Source of the DNA: Aulosira sp. FACHB-615
Lineage (GTDB): Bacteria > Cyanobacteriota > Cyanobacteriia > Cyanobacteriales > Nostocaceae
Assembly: GCF_014698045.1 (NCBI RefSeq)
Contig: NZ_JACJSE010000032.1
Location: 1-64,000 of the forward strand
Reading direction: 5' to 3'
DNA: 64,000 bases
Shown: piece after piece, positions 52,192-61,435 of the stretch
Layout of the letters: each line of letters opens with the position of its first letter
How positions within the stretch are numbered: the stretch's first letter is position 1
The notes under the pieces: model-generated
The model's database searches: none
The model's input: the letters and a program-made list of their open reading frames with translations, nothing else
What the model was told of the DNA's origin: nothing
Position numbers and translations under genes: made by a program

Positions 52192-53601
52192 ATGCTTATA
52201 GTTTCCCATCCTTATGTACGTGCATTTAGCACTTTATGTTTTGTGAGTTTTCAGGCAGGTGTTTGGCTGACAAATTCTGTTCAACCTGTTGTGGCTCAAT
52301 CTTTACCATCTCCCACAACATCACCAGGGCAATTACCTGTACTACCACCCGAAAATCCTGCCCAAGAAGAATCACCACTACAACCTCCCGCACCGCCTCC
52401 AAATGCTGATAGTACATTTCCCAATGAAAGTGGCGCGGCTTCTCCCCAACTCAACCGTTACCTTTTAGGGCCGGGAGATGTAATTAATGTGACGTTTCAA
52501 CGTCCTTCTGGTGCTTATCGCTTGGGGCCGGGAGATTCTATTAGTGTGATAGTTCAACGCTTCCCAGATTTAAGTTTTGAAGCTTCTATTAATCCAGAAG
52601 GTAATATTGCCGCACCCTTGCTCGGCACTGTAACACTACAAAATTTGACTTTACAAGAAGCTCAAGAAAAAATTCGCTTGTCATTCAATCGTTATGTTAT
52701 TAATCCTGTAGTGGTTTTGTCTTTGAAGGTTCTACGCCCGGATTTGAGTTTTCAAGCTCCAATTAGTCCTGAAGGCAATATTGTTGTACCACAAGTGGGA
52801 ATATTATCTATACAAGGTTTGAGTTTAGCAGAAGCTCAAGAAAAAATTCGCTTAAGTTTAAGTCGGGTTATGGTTGATCCGATGATTTCTGTATCTCTAT
52901 CTGCCACAAGACCTGTACAAATTACGATTAGTGGTGAAGTTTTTCGCCCAGGTATTTATTCTGTCACCTCTGCAACCCCAAGAGTTGCTGATGCTTTACT
53001 GATAGCTGGTGGTTCTACAATGGGTGCTGATCTGCGTCAAGTGCAAGTACGGCGGACATTAATGGATGGTTCTGTGATTTCGCAAAATATTGATTTGTAT
53101 GCTGCATTGCAAAATGGTGCTTCCGTGCCGAATTTACGCTTGCAAGATGGCGATGCAGTGATTATCCCCCGTCGGGAGGTGGGTAATGATGATGGTTATG
53201 ATCGCAATTTAATTGCTCGTTCATCTTTAGCTGTACCACAAATTCGTGTCCGGTTGTTAAACTACGCTGCTGGAGGACTGGTGACACAAACCCTACCAAA
53301 TGGCAGTACTTTTGTAGATGCTTTGGGGGGAATTAATTTAGATACAGCAAACCTCCGAGATATTGCTTTAATTCGATTCGATCCAGAACGGGGCCGCGCA
53401 GTTACGCAAAGGCTTGATGCCAAAAAAGCACTTTCTGGTGATATATCTCAAAATGTCCCGTTACAAGATAATGATGTTATTGTTGTTGGTCGCAACTTGA
53501 TTACGAGAATCACCAATATCTTTAGTACAATTACTCGGCCGTTCTTTGATGTTCAAAGTTTTATCCGCTTCTTCCAATTTTTTGGCGGTGGCTCAAATTA
53601 A
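52192..53601 (+). CDS. Wza-type outer membrane polysaccharide export protein
   Basis: 469 residues from the ATG at 52192 (the frame opens at a TTG at 52180). A signal peptide (about 1-38, ending VVAQ) directs it to the periplasm. A Pro-rich linker (about 40-80) precedes a polysaccharide-export domain that is internally repeated: LGPGDVINV/LGPGDSISV, and PEGNIAAPLLG/PEGNIVVPQVG with AQEKIRLS in both. SLBB domains follow (ISGEVFRPGIYSV; VRLLNYAAGGLV). It probably forms the outer-membrane pore for exopolysaccharide. The Wzc-type gene lies 66 bases downstream in the same direction. Confidence 0.93.
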   Translation: MLIVSHPYVRAFSTLCFVSFQAGVWLTNSVQPVVAQSLPSPTTSPGQLPVLPPENPAQEESPLQPPAPPPNADSTFPNESGAASPQLNRYLLGPGDVINVTFQRPSGAYRLGPGDSISVIVQRFPDLSFEASINPEGNIAAPLLGTVTLQNLTLQEAQEKIRLSFNRYVINPVVVLSLKVLRPDLSFQAPISPEGNIVVPQVGILSIQGLSLAEAQEKIRLSLSRVMVDPMISVSLSATRPVQITISGEVFRPGIYSVTSATPRVADALLIAGGSTMGADLRQVQVRRTLMDGSVISQNIDLYAALQNGASVPNLRLQDGDAVIIPRREVGNDDGYDRNLIARSSLAVPQIRVRLLNYAAGGLVTQTLPNGSTFVDALGGINLDTANLRDIALIRFDPERGRAVTQRLDAKKALSGDISQNVPLQDNDVIVVGRNLITRITNIFSTITRPFFDVQSFIRFFQFFGGGSN

Positions 53602-53667
53602 AACATCTCTGGCTTGGTAAATCATTCTTGACCACCATTCTCTCGCTTATTTCTATGTGTCTCTGCT

Positions 53668-55839
53668 ATGACCCCACCAATTGTTAAACGCTATCTAATT
53701 GCCTTCGAGAAGTACAAGTGGATTGGACTAGCTGGTTTTGGGCTAGTGGTTGTCGGGTCAACAGTGGTGGCGGTACAACCAGATCCACCAATAAGTTACA
53801 TAGCAAATGCAGCACTGACTTATAATCGTCCACCGGTTTCATTTTCGCTGACGGGAAATGAAATCCAGCAGCAAGGACAAGACTTAAGTGAGGGGGCTTT
53901 ACTGTCAGATCAAATTATTGAAGCAGTTGCAACCAAGGTTAATGTTAAGCCCAAAACTCTTGGTACAAATGTGGCTTTGAAGTTACCCGAAAAAGCTGCT
54001 AAGGCGGGAGAAGCTGTATCGACAGTGATTGATCTGAAATATAAAGATACTGATCCGAAACGCGCTCAAGAGGTGCTTCAGGAATTGATGCAAGCAATGA
54101 TCAAGCTGAGTGGCGAGATTAATACAGGGCGATTAAGAGCAATTATTCAAAAAATTGAAGAACGCATACCCCAGGCGAAAGCAGAATTACAAACGGCGGA
54201 GAAAAGATTAGAACAATACGATCGCCGGGAGCGTCCAGCAATATTATCAGCAGAAAATGGTAGTTTATTAGCAGCAATTACTAACAGTCAAAATCAACAG
54301 CGACAGATTCAATTAAATATTGCGGGGATTGACGCTCAAATTCTCAGTTTACGCACCAAGTTAGGTTTAGATGTCAATCAAGCTTATGTTTCCTCAGCTT
54401 TGAGTGCTGACCCAATTTTGACCAATTTGCGAACACAGCTATATCAAACAGAATCGCAAATCGCTTTGCTGCGGAAAGATTTACGCCCTGAACATCCAAC
54501 GATGATTCAGTTGTATCGCCAAAAAGAAGCCACTGAACAATTAATCCAACAACGTGCTAATGAAGTGATTGGTGGCGGTGGCGCGGCTGCACCGTTGGCG
54601 GGAAATATTTCCGGGATTCGCGCTCAAAGTAATTTAGACCCAGCCAGACAAGGGTTAGCGAATCAAATGGTGACTTTGCAAACCCAACGCGATACTCTAC
54701 AACAACAGTTGGCACAGCAAATCCGCGAGGAAGTCAGACTCAGGCAGGAGTATTCTTTAATACCCAACAAACAATTAGAGCGATCGCGCTTAGAACAGGA
54801 AGTTGCCTTGAAAAAAGCGGTTTATGACCAAATGCAAGCCAAACTTACTGATTCTAAAACCGCCGAGGCAGAAACTGTTAGTAGCTTAACTATTGCCCGC
54901 TCACCATTGATTATTCCCGAACCCACGAAAGCCAAAAGCGTACCAGCTACTCTAGGGGTTGGTGGTTTCTTGGGCTTGTTGGTGGGTGGTGGTGTGATAT
55001 TTTTACTGGGTGCTTTAGAAGGGACATTCAAAACTCAAGAAGATATCCGCGACAGCCTCAAACAACGAGAGGTGGTGTTACTGGGCGAAATACCTTTAAT
55101 GTCAGTGGAGAATTTACCTCCAGACACAGTACCAGTAGTATTTTCACCCGATTCGCCCTATTTAGAGTTTTATGAAAAATTCCGCAGTAATTTACGCCGT
55201 TTGGCTGGTAAAGATGTAAAAATACTCCTCATTGCTAGTACTGGCGCTCAAGAAGGCAAAACCGTGAGTGCTTACAATTTGGGTGTGGCTTGCGCTCGTG
55301 CGGGGAAACGTACTTTGATTATTGAAACTGATTTGCGATCGCCTTCGCGAGCTGCATCCCTAAAAGTTAATCTCGACCCCGACGCGACTATTGAACCTTT
55401 GCGTTACTATGCCAGCTTGAGTGATTGTATTCGCTTAGTACCAGATATAGAAAATTTATACATTATTCCTAGTCCTGGCCCTGTTCGTCAATCTCCAGCT
55501 ATCATCGAATCTAGCGAAATGCGGCGGCTGATGGAAGATGCCCGTGAGCGTTATGATTTAGTGATTTTAGATACTAGTCCTTTAAGTTATTCCAATGATC
55601 CTTTGTTGATTCAACCCTACAGTGATGGTATAGTCATGGTCGCCCGACCGAACTATACACAAGAAAGTTTGTTAGGTGAAGCAATCGATCAATTACAAGA
55701 AGCTGAATTGGGGCTACTGGGTGTGATTATCAATGGTGCTGATATTGAAGTTGCTTTACCAGAAACGAAAGAACCATTACCAACCTCTGCATCAGAATCA
55801 GCAACTGTGGAAGAAGTTGACCAAGTTTCCGTAGGGTAA
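53668..55839 (+). CDS. Wzc/GumC-type polysaccharide co-polymerase with cytoplasmic ATPase
   Basis: 723 residues. Two membrane helices (about 19-36, 428-450) enclose a Wzz-type periplasmic domain with long coiled coils (about 150-400). The cytoplasmic ATPase has a P-loop STGAQEGKT (524-532), a Walker A' ETDLRSPS (553-560) and a Walker B VILDTSP (632-638). Classic BY-kinases have SxxPGEGKS/T; the Gly-Pro pair is altered here, and there is no Tyr cluster, since the last Tyr is at 663, 60 residues from the end. It may therefore control chain export without autophosphorylating a tail. It works with the export protein encoded 66 bases upstream. Confidence 0.9.
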   Translation: MTPPIVKRYLIAFEKYKWIGLAGFGLVVVGSTVVAVQPDPPISYIANAALTYNRPPVSFSLTGNEIQQQGQDLSEGALLSDQIIEAVATKVNVKPKTLGTNVALKLPEKAAKAGEAVSTVIDLKYKDTDPKRAQEVLQELMQAMIKLSGEINTGRLRAIIQKIEERIPQAKAELQTAEKRLEQYDRRERPAILSAENGSLLAAITNSQNQQRQIQLNIAGIDAQILSLRTKLGLDVNQAYVSSALSADPILTNLRTQLYQTESQIALLRKDLRPEHPTMIQLYRQKEATEQLIQQRANEVIGGGGAAAPLAGNISGIRAQSNLDPARQGLANQMVTLQTQRDTLQQQLAQQIREEVRLRQEYSLIPNKQLERSRLEQEVALKKAVYDQMQAKLTDSKTAEAETVSSLTIARSPLIIPEPTKAKSVPATLGVGGFLGLLVGGGVIFLLGALEGTFKTQEDIRDSLKQREVVLLGEIPLMSVENLPPDTVPVVFSPDSPYLEFYEKFRSNLRRLAGKDVKILLIASTGAQEGKTVSAYNLGVACARAGKRTLIIETDLRSPSRAASLKVNLDPDATIEPLRYYASLSDCIRLVPDIENLYIIPSPGPVRQSPAIIESSEMRRLMEDARERYDLVILDTSPLSYSNDPLLIQPYSDGIVMVARPNYTQESLLGEAIDQLQEAELGLLGVIINGADIEVALPETKEPLPTSASESATVEEVDQVSVG

Positions 55840-56037
55840 GTAATACGCTGATGTCACAGAGCCAATCGAAGTGAAGAACGGAGATTGAGACACAGAAATT
55901 CGTAATCTTGATTATGCGAGCTGATTAATAATTACGACATTAATTTATTCTATCTACGCTGAGTCTCTAATTAAACTCAAGTTAGGATCAAAATAGTTAG
56001 AATCGCAACTTTAAGCAATAACGGTGGAGAATACTGT

Positions 56038-57093
56038 ATGAATCTGGTTGGACTCCAGAACTGGCTAGATAATGCCTCCTTTGCGGTGTTATTCCTCACC
56101 ATGTTGGTTTACTGGGGAGGTGCAGCTTTTCCCAAGCTACCAGCATTGGGCGCTTTAGGAACAGCTGGAATGGCGATCGCTAATTTGTGTATCGCCACCC
56201 TTTTAGGCGCAAGATGGATAGAAGCAGGTTATTTTCCCCTGAGTAACTTGTATGAATCACTGTTCTTTTTGACTTGGGGAATTACAGCAGTTCATTTAAT
56301 TGCGGAAAATGGCACCCGAAGCCGCTTAGTGGGGGTTTTTACTACACCTGTGGCAATGGGGATAACTGCCTTTGCGGCCTTGACTTTACCCTCAACAATG
56401 CAAGCAGCAGAACCATTAGTGCCTGCATTAAAGTCTAACTGGCTGATGATGCACGTTAGCGTGATGATGTTGAGCTACTCTGCATTAATGGTAGGTTCAA
56501 TATTAGCGATCGCTTTTCTGGTTGTAACACGCGGTCAAAAAATCGAGTTACAAGGTAGTTCTGTTGGTACTGGTGGCTACCGCAGTAATGGTTATCGCCT
56601 ACACAAAGCCGGTGAATTAGTTACTCAACCAGCAACAAATCTAGCTGAAAATAACGGTTCTGCTCGTCGGTTTGAAACCAATACTAACAACGGTAACACC
56701 GCCGTTTTAAACTTGGTCACAACTGCACCATCAGAAGCTACAGCAACCGCCGCAGTTCTTTCACCCCAGCGTCTCAGTCTTGCCGACACCCTAGATAATA
56801 TTAGCTATCGCATCATTGGCTTAGGCTTTCCCCTGCTGACAATTGGGATTATCGCTGGCGGAGTTTGGGCGAATGAAGCTTGGGGTTCTTACTGGAGTTG
56901 GGACCCGAAAGAAACTTGGGCGTTAATTACTTGGTTAGTTTTTGCAGCTTACCTCCACGCTAGAATTACCCGTGGTTGGCAAGGTCGTCGCCCCGCAATT
57001 TTAGCCGCCAGTGGCTTTGTTGTCGTTTGGATTTGTTATCTGGGTGTGAATCTTTTAGGCAAAGGTTTACATTCGTACGGTTGGTTTTTTTAA
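56038..57093 (+). CDS. ccsA: Cytochrome c biogenesis protein CcsA (System II; also annotated CcsB)
   Basis: 351 residues with about eight membrane helices. It brings haem to the lumenal side and, with its partner Ccs1 (not seen here), attaches it to c-type cytochromes such as f and c6. The haem-handling motif is WANEAWGSYWSWDPKETWAL (near 280-300), followed by conserved HARITRGW. A 90-residue soluble loop (about 165-255), rich in Asn, Thr and Ala, is variable in the family. GGTGGAG precedes the ATG. A C/G-rich hairpin follows the stop. Confidence 0.95.
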   Translation: MNLVGLQNWLDNASFAVLFLTMLVYWGGAAFPKLPALGALGTAGMAIANLCIATLLGARWIEAGYFPLSNLYESLFFLTWGITAVHLIAENGTRSRLVGVFTTPVAMGITAFAALTLPSTMQAAEPLVPALKSNWLMMHVSVMMLSYSALMVGSILAIAFLVVTRGQKIELQGSSVGTGGYRSNGYRLHKAGELVTQPATNLAENNGSARRFETNTNNGNTAVLNLVTTAPSEATATAAVLSPQRLSLADTLDNISYRIIGLGFPLLTIGIIAGGVWANEAWGSYWSWDPKETWALITWLVFAAYLHARITRGWQGRRPAILAASGFVVVWICYLGVNLLGKGLHSYGWFF

Positions 57094-57102
57094 TAGCTTT
57101 AG

Positions 57103-57126
57103 CCCCTCTTCATAAGTGGAGAGGGG
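57103..57126 (+). terminator. Hairpin after ccsA
   Basis: Stem CCCCTCT / AGAGGGG (57103-57109 and 57120-57126), 10 bases after the stop codon. No T-run follows. Confidence 0.5.
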
Positions 57127-57156
57127 TGAAATTATAGCAGAAGGCAGTGGTTTGGC

Positions 57157-57414
57157 TACTTCGACTGCGCTCAGTACAAGTTCGCTCACCAATCAGGCAG
57201 GAGAAAAAGTCTTACCATTCCTTGTATTCAAGCTTTAAAATTGTCCTAACATATATATTTGATATTTTGTGAATAGATTCTATGTTTTGAAACCGCAGAT
57301 GTACGCAGCGAAAAGTTGCGTGGGCGGCTCTGCCGACTTGAGCAAACTTTTCAAGACAGATGCACGCGGATAAAATTATCAATTATCTGCGTCCGTCCGT
57401 GTGCATCTGCGGTT
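57157..57414. repeat. Several dispersed repeats between ccsA and tilS
   Basis: 57157-57176 is a 20-mer identical to 30135-30154. AACCGCAGATG (57291-57301) and CATCTGCGGTT (57404-57414) form an 11-bp inverted repeat that bounds a further element. The segment about 57311-57352 (GGGCGGCTCTGCCGACTTG) looks like a separate repeat inserted into it. Confidence 0.7.
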
Positions 57415-57425
57415 AATAATTCAAA

Positions 57426-58427
57426 ATGGTATGGACTCCCTTACACGCCAAAATTCATCGCACAATTAAATCGCGTTATTTATTTAAACATCAGGAACGG
57501 CTATTAGTCGCGGTTTCTGGTGGACAAGATTCTCTATGTTTAATTAAATTACTCTTAGATTTACAACCTAAATGGTCATGGCATATCGGTATTGCTCATT
57601 GCGATCATCGCTGGCGGGATGATTCACAAGCAAATGCGAATCATGTAGAAAATTTGGCGAAAAATTGGGGTGTGGATTTTTATTTAGAAACTGCCAAAGA
57701 ACCTGTAAATAGTGAAGCGGCGGCGCGTGATTGGCGATATCAAGTTTTAAATGCGATCGCCCAAAAATATAATTACCAATATATCGTCACTGGACACACA
57801 GCCAGCGATCGCGCTGAAACCCTGCTGTACAATTTAATGCGTGGTACTGGCGCTGATGGTTTACAAGCTTTAACTTGGCAACGTCCGTTATCAGAAAAAG
57901 TTGTTTTAATTCGTCCACTATTGGAAATTACTCGTCAACAAACAGGGCAATTTTGCCAAGATTTTCAATTACCTATTTGGGAAGATTCTACCAATCAAGA
58001 TATCGAATATTCACGCAATCGCATCCGCCAAGAATTAATTCCCTATTTACAAACCAACTTTAACCCCAAAGTCGAATCAGCTTTAGCCCAAACAGCAGAA
58101 CTTTTGCAAGCGGATGTCGCGTATTTAGAACAAGCAGCCCAGCAATTACGGGAAGCAGCCACTATGGGGAGTAGGGAGTGGGGAGTGGGGAGTGGGGATA
58201 TTGTAAAACTTAATCGTCGCGTATTACAGAAAGCACCAATAGCTTTACAACGGCGGGTGATGCGACAGATATTATTAAAAATCTTACCCGACGCACCTAA
58301 TTTTGAGCATATTGAAAAATTAACGGCTTTAATTATCGCCCCGAACCGTTCCCAAACCGATCCCTTTCCTGGTGGTGCGATCGCTCAAGTCCAAGGCGAT
58401 TGGATTTTGATAAAGTATGAAGCGTGA
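57426..58427 (+). CDS. tilS: tRNA(Ile)-lysidine synthase
   Basis: 333 residues. TilS changes C34 of the CAU-anticodon isoleucine tRNA to lysidine so that it reads AUA; it is essential. The ATP-PPase P-loop is AVSGGQDSLCL (27-37). The Mg/tRNA-binding motif HCDHRWRDDS and TGHTASDRAETLLYNLMRG follow, then WEDSTNQDIEYSRNRIRQELIPYL. An in-frame run of tandem repeats (58166-58198) adds MGSREWGVGSGD in the linker before the C-terminal part, outside the catalytic core. The start ATG directly follows a repeat-filled gap and lacks a clear ribosome site. Confidence 0.96.
   Translation: MVWTPLHAKIHRTIKSRYLFKHQERLLVAVSGGQDSLCLIKLLLDLQPKWSWHIGIAHCDHRWRDDSQANANHVENLAKNWGVDFYLETAKEPVNSEAAARDWRYQVLNAIAQKYNYQYIVTGHTASDRAETLLYNLMRGTGADGLQALTWQRPLSEKVVLIRPLLEITRQQTGQFCQDFQLPIWEDSTNQDIEYSRNRIRQELIPYLQTNFNPKVESALAQTAELLQADVAYLEQAAQQLREAATMGSREWGVGSGDIVKLNRRVLQKAPIALQRRVMRQILLKILPDAPNFEHIEKLTALIIAPNRSQTDPFPGGAIAQVQGDWILIKYEA
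58166..58198. repeat. In-frame tandem heptamers inside tilS
   Basis: GGGGAGT and GGGAGTG units, about four and a half copies, coding for a Gly-rich linker in TilS. They are of the same type as the repeats inside narB. Confidence 0.88.
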
Positions 58428-58452
58428 AGTATAAAACTGGATTTTAGTAGTC

Positions 58453-58570
58453 AGGACTTACGCAGAATCATGAAAAAACGAACCACAAAGGGCGCATAGA
58501 CGCGGTAGCGGCTTCCCGCAGGGTAGGACACGAAGTTAAGAGGATTCGAGAGGGTTTTTGCGTAAGTCCT
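58453..58570. mobile_element. MITE-like element, copy B (118 bp), with nested insertion
   Basis: Inverted ends AGGACTTACGCA and TGCGTAAGTCCT. The body matches copy A (15625-15715) along its length except for 27 extra bases at 58497-58523 (GCGGTAGCGGCTTCCCGCAG core), a small palindromic repeat inserted into the element. Confidence 0.85.
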
Positions 58571-58668
58571 AGTAGTAATAAATATACTCCCAAGTTTAAG
58601 CTAGAGACGAAACCATATTGAACGCTCTGGCATTTTTTTCTTTGGTGTTTGAGAGGCAACGAAATACT

Positions 58669-59646
58669 ATGAAAGTTTTTGTCACAGGTGGTTCTGGGTT
58701 TGTCGGTCGCTGTATGATTCAGATGTTGCGCGATCGCCAAGAGGAGGTTATTGCTTTAGCTCGATCCGAACAAGCTGCCAAGCAAGTAACTCAATTGGGT
58801 GCTAAGGCAGTTCGCGGCGATTTGCTGGACGAACAAGCCATGACTCTAGGAATGCAAGGTTGTGACATTGTGTTCCATATTGCAGGTTTCTTAAGCATTT
58901 GGGGGAAATATCAAGCCTTCTACGAAACCAATGTTATTGGGACTGAGTGTACATTGGCTGCCGCACAAGCAGCAAATGTCTCTTGCTTTGTTCAAATTGG
59001 TGCTGCGGCTTCCGTGTTCGATCATCAGTCTTTATCTGAGATTGATGAATCTTATCCACTTCAGCAACCTAAATTTTCTCCATACATTGCCACTAAAAGC
59101 CTTGCAGAACAAAGAGTTATTGCAGCAAACCGACCTGGATTCAGAACCGCCGTAGTGCGTCCGTCGTGGATTTGGGGTAATGGGGATCACGTACTGCCTC
59201 AACTCGTAACGGCAGTAAAAACTGGACAATTCATTTGGATTGATCAGGGCAACTATTCATATATGACAACTCATGTGATGAATGTCTGTTATGGGGCAAT
59301 TCTAGCAGCAGAACGGAGTCCCGGTGGACAAGCTTACTTCCTAAGCGATGGCGATGTCGTACAGTTTCGCAGATGGATCACAACATTGCTACAAATTGCT
59401 GGAGTCAAACCGGGGAGCTTAAGCATTCCGAGATGGGTTGCATGGAATATCGCTGGATTCATGGAAGCGATTTGGAGAATAACGAGGCGTACAGGTATTC
59501 CGCCGATTACTCGTACAATGGTTCGGCTGATTGGGCAGGAATTGACCTTTACAGATCGTAAAGCACAAGAAGAACTCGGTTACACTCCGATTGTGACTCG
59601 TGATTCTGGATTAGCAGAACTTGCAGACCTCTATCATTCACATTAG
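58669..59646 (+). CDS. NAD(P)-dependent epimerase/dehydratase (extended SDR)
   Basis: 325 residues from the ATG at 58669; the frame opens at a TTG at 58618 but GAGAGG upstream favours the ATG. The Rossmann motif is VTGGSGFVGR at the N-terminus. The catalytic Tyr-Lys pair is in YIATKSLAE, and FHIAGFLSIWGKY and VRPSWIWGNGDHVLP are family features of the 3-beta-hydroxysteroid dehydrogenase/sugar-epimerase class. The substrate could be a nucleotide sugar or a terpenoid-type alcohol. It is convergent with hmpF. Confidence 0.9.
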   Translation: MKVFVTGGSGFVGRCMIQMLRDRQEEVIALARSEQAAKQVTQLGAKAVRGDLLDEQAMTLGMQGCDIVFHIAGFLSIWGKYQAFYETNVIGTECTLAAAQAANVSCFVQIGAAASVFDHQSLSEIDESYPLQQPKFSPYIATKSLAEQRVIAANRPGFRTAVVRPSWIWGNGDHVLPQLVTAVKTGQFIWIDQGNYSYMTTHVMNVCYGAILAAERSPGGQAYFLSDGDVVQFRRWITTLLQIAGVKPGSLSIPRWVAWNIAGFMEAIWRITRRTGIPPITRTMVRLIGQELTFTDRKAQEELGYTPIVTRDSGLAELADLYHSH

Positions 59647-59677
59647 TCATTATTTCAGCCTTCACACTTCAGACTGC

Positions 59678-61435
59678 TCAAGACGCGATTAATTCCGGCT
59701 GAGATGTCATATTTTGCAAAGTCTGACGCATTTCACTAATAGTTTGTAGTTGATAATCACTTACTTCTTGGACTTGCGCCAATGAATCATTAATTCCTTG
59801 CAGTTTTTGGCGCAAACCATCCAAAGAATCTTGAATTGGTCGTAAGGCTTCTTGATATAAATTCACTCGCGCCCAGGATTCAGCCACTGCTGTTCGCAAA
59901 GATTGTAAATTAGCTTCGAGATTTTTGATTTCTTGTTGTTTTTGGGACAAGTCATGATTTTGGTTATCAATCATCCCTTGGTCAAGCTCAATTGCAGACC
60001 GCATCTGCTCAATTTCTTGTTCCAGTTGTTGTAATACCTGGGATTGTTGTTGTCGCTGGCCATCAATTTGCAACAAAATTGGCGCAAAATCAATTGTGTT
60101 TTCTTCTTCGACGTTGGGGACTGGTTGTCCTTGGCGGCGGAGTAATACATTTTGATGTTGCTTCAGAGCCTTATCACGCTGCAATAAACTCCGGCGTTGA
60201 CCTTCTAAAGTTTTATTGAGCATTTGATAATGGTCTTTTTCATCTGCCAGTTCCATTTCTAAATTGATATGATCCTGGTCAGAAGCTTGAGTGAGTTTAT
60301 TTTCTAATTCAGTAATATCTGCTTGTTTATATTGCAGTTCTTGTTCTTGTTCTTGGACAAAGCTAGAGTCAATTTCTAATTTTTTCGCTAAATCTTGAAC
60401 TATTTTTTGTAGTTCATCTAACGGCATTTTTTCTAATGCTTCTATATCAATTTTATTGCCAGAAATATCACCAGAACTAGCAGATAGAGAATTAATTTTT
60501 TGATATAAATCGTCTTGAGATTGCAACTGCTCTTTGACTATCCGAGCATATTCTTGCTTACTGGTAATGGTAGCTAAGTTAATTTTTAATTGAGCCGTTT
60601 GCTGTTCTAAAGAATTATGTGCTTGTTGCCATTCGTTTTGGCGATCGCTGACAGTTTGTGCCAGACGCTCAACTTCTTCTTGCTGTTGGTTGGCTAATGT
60701 TTTTTGCTGTTCTAACTTTTCCCAATGGGGATTTAAAGTTGCTTGCTGCTGTTCAATTAATTCAAACGCTAAATGCAGATGTTCTCTGACAGTTTCTGTC
60801 GGAGCAAATCGGCTAGATAAGCGATTCAATAAATCACTCATCACCCGACTTTGTTCTTCATCTAAAACATTACCTTGTTTGAACTCGGCTTGTCGTTCTT
60901 CTAAGCGACGCTGTTCACCGCGTAGATGCTCCCAAGCACCTTCTAATTCTTGGCGGTTTCGCTCAATTTCCGCTTGTAACTTTTCAATTTCCTCACGGGA
61001 TGAGTCAATTTCCTGTTTCTGCTCATCTAGACGTTGACAGTCATCTTCCAGTTGTTGCAACTGTTCTAAGCGTGCTTCCATTTCCATTTCGCGGCGATTC
61101 ATTTCCTGCGCCTGAAATGTTAGCGACTGCTTCCACTGATCAATCTCATCTTCCTTGAGTTTAAATTTTTCTAGCTGCCGCGAAAAATTTTGCAATATAT
61201 TGACCAATGGCCGTCCCGCTTCTTGAATCCTTTGCACTTGGCGATTCGGATTCAGTTCAACTAGCACTAATGCACCATCGTTTAATTTGCTGGCTTCTTC
61301 TGCGGTAATCACCTCTTCCGACACAGTACTCCAATTCTGGTCGGTTCGCTGACAAGCTAGCAGTTTTAGTTCGGTTTTAGAACCACCACTAAGTAAGCCG
61401 CCCTTCTGCTTTTGTACTTCTGCTAAATACAGCAC
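59678..61435 (-). CDS. hmpF: Coiled-coil pilus motility protein HmpF
   Basis: 585 residues. A globular N-terminal part of about 85 residues (MLYLAEVQKQKGGLLSGG, ELKLLACQRTDQNWSTV) precedes continuous coiled coil (about 85-575), rich in Gln, Glu and Leu. This matches HmpF of Nostoc punctiforme, which gathers at the type IV pilus motors at cell poles and is needed for hormogonium gliding and phototaxis. The start is GTG at 61435 with AAGGA seven bases upstream. It is divergent from the chemotaxis-like genes that follow, which is the context expected for the hmp locus. Confidence 0.9.
   Translation of the reverse strand: MLYLAEVQKQKGGLLSGGSKTELKLLACQRTDQNWSTVSEEVITAEEASKLNDGALVLVELNPNRQVQRIQEAGRPLVNILQNFSRQLEKFKLKEDEIDQWKQSLTFQAQEMNRREMEMEARLEQLQQLEDDCQRLDEQKQEIDSSREEIEKLQAEIERNRQELEGAWEHLRGEQRRLEERQAEFKQGNVLDEEQSRVMSDLLNRLSSRFAPTETVREHLHLAFELIEQQQATLNPHWEKLEQQKTLANQQQEEVERLAQTVSDRQNEWQQAHNSLEQQTAQLKINLATITSKQEYARIVKEQLQSQDDLYQKINSLSASSGDISGNKIDIEALEKMPLDELQKIVQDLAKKLEIDSSFVQEQEQELQYKQADITELENKLTQASDQDHINLEMELADEKDHYQMLNKTLEGQRRSLLQRDKALKQHQNVLLRRQGQPVPNVEEENTIDFAPILLQIDGQRQQQSQVLQQLEQEIEQMRSAIELDQGMIDNQNHDLSQKQQEIKNLEANLQSLRTAVAESWARVNLYQEALRPIQDSLDGLRQKLQGINDSLAQVQEVSDYQLQTISEMRQTLQNMTSQPELIAS

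Larger units (their letters stand above)
57094..57425. other. Intergenic region filled by repeats
   Basis: Contains the hairpin at 57103-57126 and the repeats at 57157-57414; no gene seen. Confidence 0.6.
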
